DNA of 64,000 bases from the NCBI RefSeq assembly GCF_001905465.1, contig NZ_LISX01000008.1, positions 226,280-290,279 on the forward strand. Reading direction: 5' to 3'. The DNA is from Kitasatospora sp. CB01950. Its GTDB lineage: Bacteria; Actinomycetota; Actinomycetes; Streptomycetales; Streptomycetaceae. Below, in pieces: positions 43,851 through 51,801 of this stretch. Below the pieces are notes generated by a model that worked only from the letters and a program-made list of their open reading frames with translations, had not been told where the DNA came from and made no database searches. The translations under genes and the position numbers were made by a program. Position 1 is the first letter of the stretch. Each line of letters opens with the position of its first letter.

Positions 43851-45563
43851 TTACAGCGAGCTCAGCTCCGTCACCAGGTCGTCCAGGCCCAGCGAGCCCT
43901 GCGACAGTGCCGCCATGTGCCACGCCTTCAGGTCGAACTCCTCGCCGCGCGCCTCGGCGGCCGCCCGGGCCGCGGCCCGGCCGCTCAGCCAGGCGCGTTC
44001 GCCGAGCTTGTAGCCGATCGCCTGGCCGGGCAGGCCGAGGTAGCGGACCAGTTCGCTGTCCAGGAAGTCGGCGGACAGGCCGCAGTACGCGCCGAAGAAC
44101 TCGCGGGCGCGCTCCGGCAGCATCGGCTCGCCGGCGGCGAACGGGGAGTCGGCGGGGAACTCCAGCTCCGCGTGCATGCCGATGTCGACGATGACCCGCA
44201 GCGCGCGCATCATCTGCGCGTTCAGGTAGCCGAGGCGGTGGCCCGGGTCGGTGAGGTGGCCGAGCTCGTCCATCAGGCGCTCCGCGTACAGCGCCCAGCC
44301 CTCCATGTTGGCGCTGACGCCGCCCAGGGTGACCTGGTAGGTGGAGAGCCGGTCCGCCACGTACGTCCACTGCGCGAGCTGGAGGTGGTGGCCGGGGACG
44401 CCCTCGTGGTACCAGGTGGAGACCAGGTCCCACTCCGGGAACGCCTCACGGCCCAGGGTGGGCAGCCAGGTCCGGCCGGGGCGGGAGAAGTCCAGCGACG
44501 GCTGGGTGTAGTAGGGGGCGGCGGCGCTGCCGGGCGGGGCGATCCGCGACTCGACCTTCAGCAGCGGGTCGGCCAGGTCGAAGTGCACGCCCTGCAGGTC
44601 GTTGATCGCCCGGTCCATCAGGTCCTGCAGGTACTCCTGCACCTCCTGCTCGCCGCGGATCGCCGGGCCTTCGGTCTCCAGCCACTTCATCGCCTGCATC
44701 GGGGTCGCCCCGGGCAGCACCTTCTCCGCCTCGACCCGCATCTGCGCGTCCAGCTCGTGGAACTGCTCCCACGCCCAGCGGTACGCCTCGTCCAGGTCCA
44801 GATCGGCGCCCGTCCAGTACCGCACCCAGCGGGTGTAGCGCTCGCGGCCCATCGCGTCGGGGGTGCCCTGGGCGGCGGGGCCGTACACGTCGCGCAGCCA
44901 GTCGCGCAGCTCGACGAGGGACCCGGTGGCCTCGACGGCGGTGGCGGTCAGCTGCTCCCGCAGGTCCTCGGGCGCGGGGCCGACCAGTTCGCCGAACCAG
45001 CCGCCGGGGCGCTCGGACTCGATCCACTCGTCGAACTGGCCGACCATGGTGTCGACCTGGCGCGGCGCGGAGAACAGGCCGCGGCGCAGGCCCTCCTCCA
45101 GGGTCTGCCGGTACTGGGCCATCGCCGCCGGGAAGCGGGCCAGCCGGCGGCCGAGCCGCAGCCAGTCCTGGTCGGTGTCGGTGGGCAGCAGGGTGAACAT
45201 CTCGCGGGTGTTGTGGACCGGCGAGCCGAGGTTGCGGACCGACCGGAAGTCCTCGCCGGCCTCGTGCACGGCGATCTCGGCGGTCAGCCGCTCGCGCAGC
45301 AGCCGGGCGCAGCGGCGCTCCTCCTCCTCGTCGACCGGGCCGGACGCCTCCAGCGCGTCCAGCTCGGCGAGGGTGCGGCGGGCCAGGTCGGCGAGGGCGC
45401 CGGTGCCGGCCGGGGAGAGGTCGGTCAGCCGGTCGTCCTCCGGGTTGAGGCCGAGGTAGACCGCGGTCAGCGGGTCGATCTCGGCGAGGGCGTGGACATG
45501 GGCGTCGGCGATGCGGCGCGGGGTGGAGCCGCCTGCGTGACGATCGTTCAGTTCATGAGCCAT
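43851..45563 (-). CDS. DUF885 family metalloprotein
   Basis: This 570-residue, mostly helical, cytoplasmic protein belongs to the DUF885 family, which resembles M2/M32-type metallopeptidases. The zinc-binding HEGVPGHH is at 386-393, and the third ligand Glu is probably in ANMEGWALYAERLM. No signal peptide is present. Streptomycetes have several paralogues; substrates are unknown. It is transcribed with the rhomboid-like gene (56 bases between them). Confidence 0.9.
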   Translation of the reverse strand: MAHELNDRHAGGSTPRRIADAHVHALAEIDPLTAVYLGLNPEDDRLTDLSPAGTGALADLARRTLAELDALEASGPVDEEEERRCARLLRERLTAEIAVHEAGEDFRSVRNLGSPVHNTREMFTLLPTDTDQDWLRLGRRLARFPAAMAQYRQTLEEGLRRGLFSAPRQVDTMVGQFDEWIESERPGGWFGELVGPAPEDLREQLTATAVEATGSLVELRDWLRDVYGPAAQGTPDAMGRERYTRWVRYWTGADLDLDEAYRWAWEQFHELDAQMRVEAEKVLPGATPMQAMKWLETEGPAIRGEQEVQEYLQDLMDRAINDLQGVHFDLADPLLKVESRIAPPGSAAAPYYTQPSLDFSRPGRTWLPTLGREAFPEWDLVSTWYHEGVPGHHLQLAQWTYVADRLSTYQVTLGGVSANMEGWALYAERLMDELGHLTDPGHRLGYLNAQMMRALRVIVDIGMHAELEFPADSPFAAGEPMLPERAREFFGAYCGLSADFLDSELVRYLGLPGQAIGYKLGERAWLSGRAAARAAAEARGEEFDLKAWHMAALSQGSLGLDDLVTELSSL

Positions 45564-45619
45564 CCGGCCATCCTGTCGCAGCGCCGGACGAATTCAAGCC
45601 CTCTTTGGAAGTGGTCGCG

Positions 45620-46270
45620 TCAACTGCGTGCCATGCGCAGCCGGCGCAGCGTCCGGGACGGGTCCCAGACCGGCCGGCCCCGGGTGATCGGACGGAACGC
45701 CAGTCCGATCAGCACCGCGCAGAAGTGCCCCAGATCGGTGAAGGTCCGCGAGGTCAGCAGCGGCACCAGGTAGAACGCCACCAGCCCGCACCCGTACACC
45801 CACCGCCAGACGCCCGCCAGGCTCCACGTCAGCACGCCCTGCACCCCGGCCAGCGCGTACGACACCCCGACGTCCACGGTGCGCGCCATCCGCATCGGCA
45901 GCACCTCGTGGTGCACGCCCCACGCCACCACGCCCTGGCTGAGGTACGTCGCCAGCACGTGCGCCGTCAGCGCGACCGTCAGCCACCGGCCGGTGCCCAG
46001 CCAGCGCTCGGCGGGGACGTGGAAGACGTGGAACATCACGAAGTAGAACAGGAAGTTCGCCTGCTCGGTCCAGATCAGGCTGGCCAGCAGCACGCGCAGC
46101 GGGTGGGCGTTCAGCTGGTCGATGTTGGTGGAGCGCTGCTGCAGGAAGAAGTGCAGGGCCGCCGGGTCCTTCCGGGCCACCACGAAACTGGTGACGGCGA
46201 GCAGCAGCAGCCACACGTACGTCCCCGGGGACTTCCCGATCCACCGCCAGACCGCCCGCACCCACCGCAC
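45620..46270 (-). CDS. rhomboid-like membrane protein
   Basis: This 216-residue protein has about six membrane helices. Candidate catalytic residues of the rhomboid fold are present: VGVSYALAG (S137) in the fourth-helix position and DLGHFCAVLIGL (H182) before the last helix, with an N-terminal HVFHVP. The loop 1 WR motif is only partly matched, and GxSx is GVSY instead of GASG. It may be an intramembrane protease or an inactive pseudoprotease. The start is GTG with GAGGAG. Confidence 0.75.
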   Translation of the reverse strand: MRWVRAVWRWIGKSPGTYVWLLLLAVTSFVVARKDPAALHFFLQQRSTNIDQLNAHPLRVLLASLIWTEQANFLFYFVMFHVFHVPAERWLGTGRWLTVALTAHVLATYLSQGVVAWGVHHEVLPMRMARTVDVGVSYALAGVQGVLTWSLAGVWRWVYGCGLVAFYLVPLLTSRTFTDLGHFCAVLIGLAFRPITRGRPVWDPSRTLRRLRMARS

Positions 46271-46385
46271 CGGCCGCTCCTCGTCACGATCCGCAGACGC
46301 CTGGTCACAGTCTGCGGTCGGTGACGCCGCCCGGCCGGTAGGAACCCGCCGGTCCCGACCGTGCCGGGCCGGCCCGCCCGACTAT

Positions 46386-46391
46386 TACCCT
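46386..46391 (+). promoter_or_regulatory. -10 box of a probable leaderless tetR-type transcript
   Basis: TACCCT is followed by GGCACCC and the ATG at 46399, a 7-base gap with no ribosome binding site. Confidence 0.5.
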
Positions 46392-46398
46392 GGCACCC

Positions 46399-47133
46399 AT
46401 GGCAGCGACCCCCTCCCCCGCCGAGGCGGAGCGCCCCCGGCGCACCACCTACCGCCGACTGCCCGTCCAGCAGCGGCGCGAGCAGCTCATCGCCGTCGCT
46501 CTCGAACTGTTCGCCGCCCGCCCGCCCGAGGACGTCTCGCTCGACGACGTCGCCGAGGCCGCCGGGGCGTCCCGCCCGCTCGTCTACCGCTACTTCGCCG
46601 GCGGCAAGCAGCAGTTGTACGAGGCCGCGCTGCGCAGTGCGGCCTCCGAACTCGTCCGGCGCTTCCGCACCGACGGCTTCACCGGCACCCCGACCGAGCA
46701 GCTCCGCGCCGTCCTGCACCGCTACTTCGCCTTCGTCGACGAGCACGCCGCCGGTTACGGCGCGCTGCTCCGCGGCGGCTCGGTGGTGGAGACCGCCCGC
46801 ACCTCGGCCATCGTCGACGACGTCCGCCGCGCCGCGCTCCGACGCACCCTGCGCCACCTGGGCGTGGGCGAGGCCGGACCCCGGCTCACCCTGCTGGTCC
46901 GCTCCTGGATCTCGGTGGTCGAGGCCTCCGCGATCAGCCGGCTGGACGAGGGCCGCCAGATCCCTGTCGACTCGCTCTGCGGGTGGCTGGTGGACCAGTT
47001 CGTGGTGATGGCCGCCGCGACCGCCGTCCGCGACGACCAGACGGCCGAAGTCCTGCGCCCGTGGCTGGAGTTGGAGACTCCGGAGAGCCCTGCGGGGGTG
47101 CTGTTGGCCCGCCTGCGGAGCATAGGGCTGTAG
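46399..47133 (+). CDS. TetR family transcriptional regulator
   Basis: This 244-residue regulator has an N-terminal helix-turn-helix at about 28-75 (REQLIAVALELFAARP, LDDVAEAAGASRPLVYRYF) and an all-helical ligand/dimer domain. The extra 20 N-terminal residues are disordered. It is divergent from the rhomboid/DUF885 pair across 128 bp and is a candidate regulator of that pair or of itself. The effector is unknown. Confidence 0.9.
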   Translation: MAATPSPAEAERPRRTTYRRLPVQQRREQLIAVALELFAARPPEDVSLDDVAEAAGASRPLVYRYFAGGKQQLYEAALRSAASELVRRFRTDGFTGTPTEQLRAVLHRYFAFVDEHAAGYGALLRGGSVVETARTSAIVDDVRRAALRRTLRHLGVGEAGPRLTLLVRSWISVVEASAISRLDEGRQIPVDSLCGWLVDQFVVMAAATAVRDDQTAEVLRPWLELETPESPAGVLLARLRSIGL

Positions 47134-47143
47134 GCGGCGCCTC

Positions 47144-48250
47144 TCACGTCTCGCGCTGCGGCCGGTACGCCTCCTCCTCGACCCCGAACGTCCACGCCAC
47201 GCCCGCCCTCGCCGTGCGGATGTGCGGCGGGACGCGCAGGTAGTAGGTGCGGTGGGTGCCGTCGGGTTCGGGGGTGGAGTTGACCACCTCGACCATCACG
47301 ACCGGTTCGTCGTCCGGGAGTTGGATCCGCCACAGGATGCCGGTCTCGTCGCGGTGCAGCGGCTCCGCCCCGGATTCGGCGAGGTAGCGGTCGTAGCCGA
47401 AGTGCTCCAGCATGACGCGGCGCAGTTCGGCGTTCTCCTCGGTGCGGATGCGCTCGACGGTGAGGCCGGTGAGCTGCTCCAGGAAGTCCGCCGGGACGGG
47501 CATGCCGCGCCAGGCGTACAGCGCGAAGCCGTCGGCGTAGGCGAGGGCGGGGCCGTCGGCGCGGTCGAGTCGGCCGGCCTCGTCGCGGTGCAGGGCGACG
47601 GGGCGTTCGCTGAGCAGCACGGTGTTCTCGAACGGCCACCACCAGCCGGCCTGTCGGGCGACGCCGGCCAGCGCGGCGAGGGCGTCGTCGCCGGTGCCGG
47701 CGGTGTCGAAGGCGGCGAACCAGGCGGCGTCGTGCTGGCCGGCGACGGCGTCCAGGACGGCGAGCCGGACCGTGGCGCGGGTCTCGCCGACCACCCGGCG
47801 GAGCTCCTTGTTCTCCGGCCGGCGGGACTCCTCCCAGCCCTGCGGTGCGGGCTCGGGCGCGAAGTGGTCGAGCAGCGCGGCGCGGACGCGTTCGGCGGGC
47901 AGTGCGGTGGTGGCGGCGAGTTCGGCGCCGGTCGCGCCCCACAGTTCGGCCCAGCCGCCGGGGCCGTGTGCGGCGAGCGCGGCGGTGCGGGCCCGCTCCC
48001 AGGCGGCGGTGCGCACCTGCTCGCGCACGGATCGGCCGAACCCGTCCCGGTGGTCGAGCAGTTCGGTGACCGCGGCGAGCGGCGACGGGTACCAGCGGAA
48101 CTCGGCGGGTTCGGCCAGCCCGGCGGCCCGGTAGGCGTCCCGGACGGCCTGTTCGGCGGTGGCCCGGTCGGCCGGTCCGGTGGCGGCGGCGACCGCGCGC
48201 CAGTGCGCCACCGAGGCGTCCGCCGGACGGCCGGTCAGCTGCGTGCTCAT
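47144..48250 (-). CDS. DUF6745 domain-containing protein
   Basis: This 368-residue protein has an N-terminal helical half and a C-terminal DUF6745 region recognisable by RPVALHRDEAGRLDRADGPA, ALYAWRGMPVPADFL, GYDRYLAESGAEPLHRDETG and VMVEVVNSTPEPDGTHRTYYLRVPP. The repeated LHRDExG turn suggests a tandem beta module. No catalytic residues can be named. The small gene directly upstream is its usual companion, and the pair faces away from the STM4015 operon across 165 bp. Confidence 0.8.
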   Translation of the reverse strand: MSTQLTGRPADASVAHWRAVAAATGPADRATAEQAVRDAYRAAGLAEPAEFRWYPSPLAAVTELLDHRDGFGRSVREQVRTAAWERARTAALAAHGPGGWAELWGATGAELAATTALPAERVRAALLDHFAPEPAPQGWEESRRPENKELRRVVGETRATVRLAVLDAVAGQHDAAWFAAFDTAGTGDDALAALAGVARQAGWWWPFENTVLLSERPVALHRDEAGRLDRADGPALAYADGFALYAWRGMPVPADFLEQLTGLTVERIRTEENAELRRVMLEHFGYDRYLAESGAEPLHRDETGILWRIQLPDDEPVVMVEVVNSTPEPDGTHRTYYLRVPPHIRTARAGVAWTFGVEEEAYRPQRET

Positions 48251-48279
48251 CAGTTCTGTCCTTGTCTCGTACGGGTGGG

Positions 48280-48606
48280 TCAGTCGGCGACGATCCGGAC
48301 GGCGCCGGGCATGTACTCGCGCTGCCGGACCACCCGGAACCAGCCGGTGGGCAGCGCGATCGTCGCGTGCTCCTCGTGCACGACCCGGCCGCCCTCCGGC
48401 AGGTGCAGCCAGGCGCGGCCGAACGGGCCGCCCTCGCGCAGCAGTTCGCCGGGGCCGACCACCGCGTGCGCGTGGCCGGTGACTTCGCCGAGCGCCAGCA
48501 CCAGCCGGCCGCGGCCGTCCCGGGGCTGGCGCGGCAGGTGGGCCACGGCGGCCGGGACCGCACTCTGTTCGGTCGGCACGATCAGTACGTCACCCTGGCG
48601 GTACAC
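48280..48606 (-). CDS. small beta-rich partner of DUF6745 protein
   Basis: This 108-residue protein starts with GTG after GGGAGGAC. It reads YRQGDVLIVP at the N-terminus, LVLALGEVTGHAHAV in the middle and EEHATIALPTGWFRVVRQREYMPGAVRIVAD at the end, a beta-barrel-like or cupin-like pattern with three conserved His that could bind metal. It is 29 bases upstream of the DUF6745 gene and often travels with it. The function is unknown. Confidence 0.7.
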   Translation of the reverse strand: MYRQGDVLIVPTEQSAVPAAVAHLPRQPRDGRGRLVLALGEVTGHAHAVVGPGELLREGGPFGRAWLHLPEGGRVVHEEHATIALPTGWFRVVRQREYMPGAVRIVAD

Positions 48607-48771
48607 GCGAGTCCTCCCGCGGTCGGGTCCGGCCGGGCGCCGGACGTCCCGATCGGAAAACTAGGCGGCCCCACCGACAACACCACGCCCGAAAGATTCC
48701 CCGTGCGGGTGAACGTCGGGGGCGGCTGGTAGACAGGGTCAGGCCCCACGACGAGCAGCGAGGAGCGGCGC

Positions 48772-49722
48772 ATGACCATCAACCAGCACATCGAGGAGTT
48801 CCACGGGCTCCCCGTCACCGACTTCCTGGAGGCGTCGAAGGAAGGAAAGCTGCCCGAGGCGCCGTCCACCGCGTGGAAGGTCTGGGTGGACTGGGACGAC
48901 GAGACCGCCTTCGCCGAGCACTGGGCGACGTTCCTGGAGACCGTCGCGGTGGAGAAGGTCACCGCGCTGGTGATCGGCCGCTGGTTCTCCGAGGAGCCGG
49001 AGTCGCTGGCCGAGGCACTGCCGGTGCTCCTCGCGTCCGCCGGCCGCTTCCCCGCGCTGCGGGCGCTGTTCATCGGCGACATCACCTTCGAGGAGTGCGA
49101 GATCTCCTGGATCCAGATGTGCGACATCACGCCGGTCTTCGAGGCGTTCCCGCAGCTGGAGGAGCTGGTGGTGCGCGGCGCCGGCGAGGACTACGACGGC
49201 AACGACCGGCTCGCCCTGAAGCCGGTGCGGCACGAGAAGTTGAAGGCACTGCGCTTCGAGGCCGGCGGCCTGCCGGGCCCGGTGGTCCGCGCCGTCGGCG
49301 CCTGCGACTTCCCGGCGCTGGAGAAGCTCGAACTGTGGCTGGGCGTCGACAACTACGGCGGCAACTGGACGAACGAGGACCTCGCCCCGTTCCTGTCCGG
49401 CGCCAACCTGCCCGCGCTGAAGCACCTCGGCCTGCAGAACGCCGAGACCCAGGACCGGATCGCCGCCGAGGTCGCCCACGCCCCGGTGGTGCCCCGGCTC
49501 ACCGGGCTGTCGCTGTCCATGGGCGCGCTCACCGACGAGGGCGCGGCGGCGCTGCTGGAGGGCCAGCCGCTCACCCACCTGGAGACCCTCGACCTGCACC
49601 ACCACTACCTCACCGAGGGCATGCAGAAGCGCCTGCGGGACGCCCTGCCCGGCGTCGAGGTCGACCTGTCCGGTGCCGAGGACCCGAACGACAACTGGCG
49701 CTACGTCGCCGTCTCCGAGTAG
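48772..49722 (+). CDS. STM4015 family protein (leucine-rich-repeat-like)
   Basis: This 316-residue protein is the first gene of the STM4015-4011 operon. A GAGGAG ribosome binding site precedes the ATG. After an N-terminal IEEFHGLPVTDFLE segment, residues about 90-290 show LRR-type periods of LxxLxLxxx (FPALRALFIGDI, FPQLEELVVRGA, LPALKHLGLQNAE, RLTGLSLSMGALTDEGA, HLETLDLHHHYLTEG). LRR folds mostly bind protein partners, so it may be the scaffold or substrate-recognition part of the system. No catalytic residues are seen. Confidence 0.88.
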   Translation: MTINQHIEEFHGLPVTDFLEASKEGKLPEAPSTAWKVWVDWDDETAFAEHWATFLETVAVEKVTALVIGRWFSEEPESLAEALPVLLASAGRFPALRALFIGDITFEECEISWIQMCDITPVFEAFPQLEELVVRGAGEDYDGNDRLALKPVRHEKLKALRFEAGGLPGPVVRAVGACDFPALEKLELWLGVDNYGGNWTNEDLAPFLSGANLPALKHLGLQNAETQDRIAAEVAHAPVVPRLTGLSLSMGALTDEGAAALLEGQPLTHLETLDLHHHYLTEGMQKRLRDALPGVEVDLSGAEDPNDNWRYVAVSE

Positions 49723-49736
49723 GCAGGGCCGCCGCG

Positions 49737-50864
49737 TTGACGTCGCCACAGCTGGTCGTCCTGGGCTGTCCCGGGCACCGACGGGTCGCCCTGTTCGCCG
49801 CCGCGGCCCGCGCCGCGGGGCTGGCGGAGCCCGCCGTGCTGCCCTGGTCCTCGGTGCTGCGCGGACGGTACGAACTGCCGCCCGGCGCGGTCGTCCGGGT
49901 CGACTCGCCCGGCGAGGACCCGGAGGCCGACCGGCTGCTGCGCGGCGCCGCGCTGGGCGACGGCTACGCGGCCACCAGGGTCGAGGGCGGCCCGGCCTGG
50001 TACGCGGGCGTCACCGCCGCGCTGCGCGAGCTGGCCGCCCGGCCGGGGGTGCGGATGCTCGGCGATCCGGAGGAGATCGCGGTGATGTTCGACAAGCGCC
50101 GCGCGCATGCGGCGCTGGCCGCCGCAGGAGTCCCGGTGCCCGCCGCGCTTGCGGGCGAACTCCCGTCCTCCTTCGAGGAGTTGCGCGAACGGCTGGCCGC
50201 CGCCGGGATGCGCCGGGTGTTCCTCAAGCCGGTGCACGGCTCCTCCGCGTCCGGGGTGGTCGCCCTGGAGTTCGGCCCGCACGGCCGGATCCAGGCCACC
50301 ACCTCGGTGGAGGTCGCCCCGGACGGGCTGCACAACTCGCTCACCGTCCGGCGCTACCGCGACGCGACCGAGGTCGCCGCCCTGATCGACCGCCTCGCCC
50401 CGGAGGGCCTGCACGTCGAACAGTGGGTCCCCAAGTCCGGCCGGCACGGCCGCACCGCGGACCTCCGGGTCCTGGTCGTCGACGGCCGGGCGACCCACGT
50501 GGTGGTCCGCACCAGCCGCCACCCCATGACCAACCTCCACCTCGGCGGCGCCCGCGGCGAGACGGCGGCCCTCCGGTCCGCCGTCGGCGACGCCTGGCCC
50601 GCCCTCCTCGCCACCGCCGAAGCCGCCGCCGCCCGCTTCCCGCAGACCCCCATGGTCGGCGTCGACCTCCTCCCCACCTCCCACTGGCGCCGCACCCTGG
50701 TCGGCGAGGTCAACGCCTTCGGCGACCTCCTCCCCAACCTCCCCGGCCTCCCGGACGGCCCGGCCCCGGGCCTCGACACCTACGCCGCCCAACTGGCCTC
50801 GCCGACCTACCGGCAGGCCCTCTTCGCCCGCGTGGCCGGATCCGCTCGCTCAAGAGCCAGTTGA
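49737..50864 (+). CDS. STM4014 family protein (ATP-grasp)
   Basis: This 375-residue protein, second in the operon, has a TTG start 14 bases after the STM4015 stop. An N-terminal pre-ATP-grasp domain (LVVLGCPGHRRVALF) is followed by FDKRRAHAALAAAGVPVP, the ATP-binding lysine K164 in VFLKPVHGSSASGVV, and the C-terminal metal-binding signature VGEVNAFGDLLPNL. This is a RimK/tubulin-Tyr-ligase-like ATP-grasp layout, typical of enzymes that join a carboxylate to an amine or other nucleophile. Acceptor and donor are unknown. Other in-frame starts would lie inside the preceding gene. Confidence 0.85.
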   Translation: MTSPQLVVLGCPGHRRVALFAAAARAAGLAEPAVLPWSSVLRGRYELPPGAVVRVDSPGEDPEADRLLRGAALGDGYAATRVEGGPAWYAGVTAALRELAARPGVRMLGDPEEIAVMFDKRRAHAALAAAGVPVPAALAGELPSSFEELRERLAAAGMRRVFLKPVHGSSASGVVALEFGPHGRIQATTSVEVAPDGLHNSLTVRRYRDATEVAALIDRLAPEGLHVEQWVPKSGRHGRTADLRVLVVDGRATHVVVRTSRHPMTNLHLGGARGETAALRSAVGDAWPALLATAEAAAARFPQTPMVGVDLLPTSHWRRTLVGEVNAFGDLLPNLPGLPDGPAPGLDTYAAQLASPTYRQALFARVAGSARSRAS

Positions 50865-50940
50865 CGCCCCGACGGCACAGACCGTTGCGCCGCACCCGAC
50901 ACCCCGCCAAGGCCCGCCCTCTCAACAGCCGGGCGTCAAC
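50860..50940. repeat. long-range inverted repeat at the STM4014/STM4013 junction
   Basis: GTTGACGCCC (50860-50869, overlapping the STM4014 stop) and GGGCGTCAAC (50931-50940) are perfect 10-base complements enclosing 61 bases. In mRNA this would close a loop just before the STM4013 ribosome binding site (AAGGA, 50944-50948). Confidence 0.45.
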
Positions 50941-50955
50941 CCCAAGGAACCCTCG

Positions 50956-51801
50956 TTGCACCACGACATACCGAACATGAACGAGATCGTCGGCACCCAC
51001 GACCTCCTCCTCGTCACCCTCGACACCCTCCGCTTCGACGTCGCCGAAGAACTTCTCGCCGCCGGCCGTCTCCCCCACCTCGCCCGCGTGATCCCGAACG
51101 GCGTCTGGGAGCGCCGCCACTCCCCCGGCAGCTTCACCTACGCCGCCCACCAGGCGATCCTGGCCGGCTTCCTGCCCACGCCGGCGTCCCCCGACGGCCC
51201 GCACCCGCGGCTCTTCGCCGCGCGTTTCGCCGGCTCCGAGTCGACCGAGTCCCGCACCTGGGTGTTCGACGCCCCCGATCTGCCGTCGGCTCTCGCCGGG
51301 GTCGGCTACCGCACGGTCTGCATCGGCGGTGTCGGCTTCTTCAACAAGCAGGGCCCGCTCGGTTCCGTCCTCCCCGGCCTGTTCCAGGAGAGCCACTGGG
51401 CACCGGAGTTGGGCGTCCCGTCCGCCACCTCGTTCGAGTCGCAGGTGGCGGTGGCGGAGCGGGTCGCCGCCGAGCAGCCCCCGGACCGGCCGCTCTTCCT
51501 CTTCGTCAACGTCTCCGCCCTGCACCAGCCGAACTGGTTCCACCTCCCGGGCGCGACCCGCGAGGACGGCGATTCGCGGGCCAGTCACGCCGCAGCACTG
51601 GAGTACGTGGACGCGCACCTGGGGCGGCTGTTCGCGGCGATGTCCGCGCGCCGCCCGTGCTTCGCGATCGTCTGTTCCGACCACGGCACGGCGTACGGCG
51701 AGGACGGCTACACCGGTCACCGGATCGGCCACGAGGTGGTCTGGACGGTGCCGTACGCACACTTCACCCTCCCGGCCGCTCCCCCGAGGCAGGACCGATG
51801 A
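50956..51801 (+). CDS. STM4013/SEN3800 family hydrolase (alkaline phosphatase superfamily)
   Basis: This 281-residue protein is third in the operon. The TTG start is supported by AAGGA with a 7-base gap. Metal-site motifs of the sulfatase/alkaline-phosphatase superfamily are visible: LVTLDTLRFDVA (D23), a Thr in the nucleophile position (T61 in GSFTYAAHQAILAG), VCSDHGTAYGEDG (D242, H243) and GHRIGHE (H255, H259). A Thr nucleophile is typical of phosphodiesterases and phosphomutases in this superfamily rather than of sulfatases, which need Cys or Ser for formylglycine. No signal peptide is present, so it acts in the cytoplasm. Confidence 0.88.
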   Translation: MHHDIPNMNEIVGTHDLLLVTLDTLRFDVAEELLAAGRLPHLARVIPNGVWERRHSPGSFTYAAHQAILAGFLPTPASPDGPHPRLFAARFAGSESTESRTWVFDAPDLPSALAGVGYRTVCIGGVGFFNKQGPLGSVLPGLFQESHWAPELGVPSATSFESQVAVAERVAAEQPPDRPLFLFVNVSALHQPNWFHLPGATREDGDSRASHAAALEYVDAHLGRLFAAMSARRPCFAIVCSDHGTAYGEDGYTGHRIGHEVVWTVPYAHFTLPAAPPRQDR

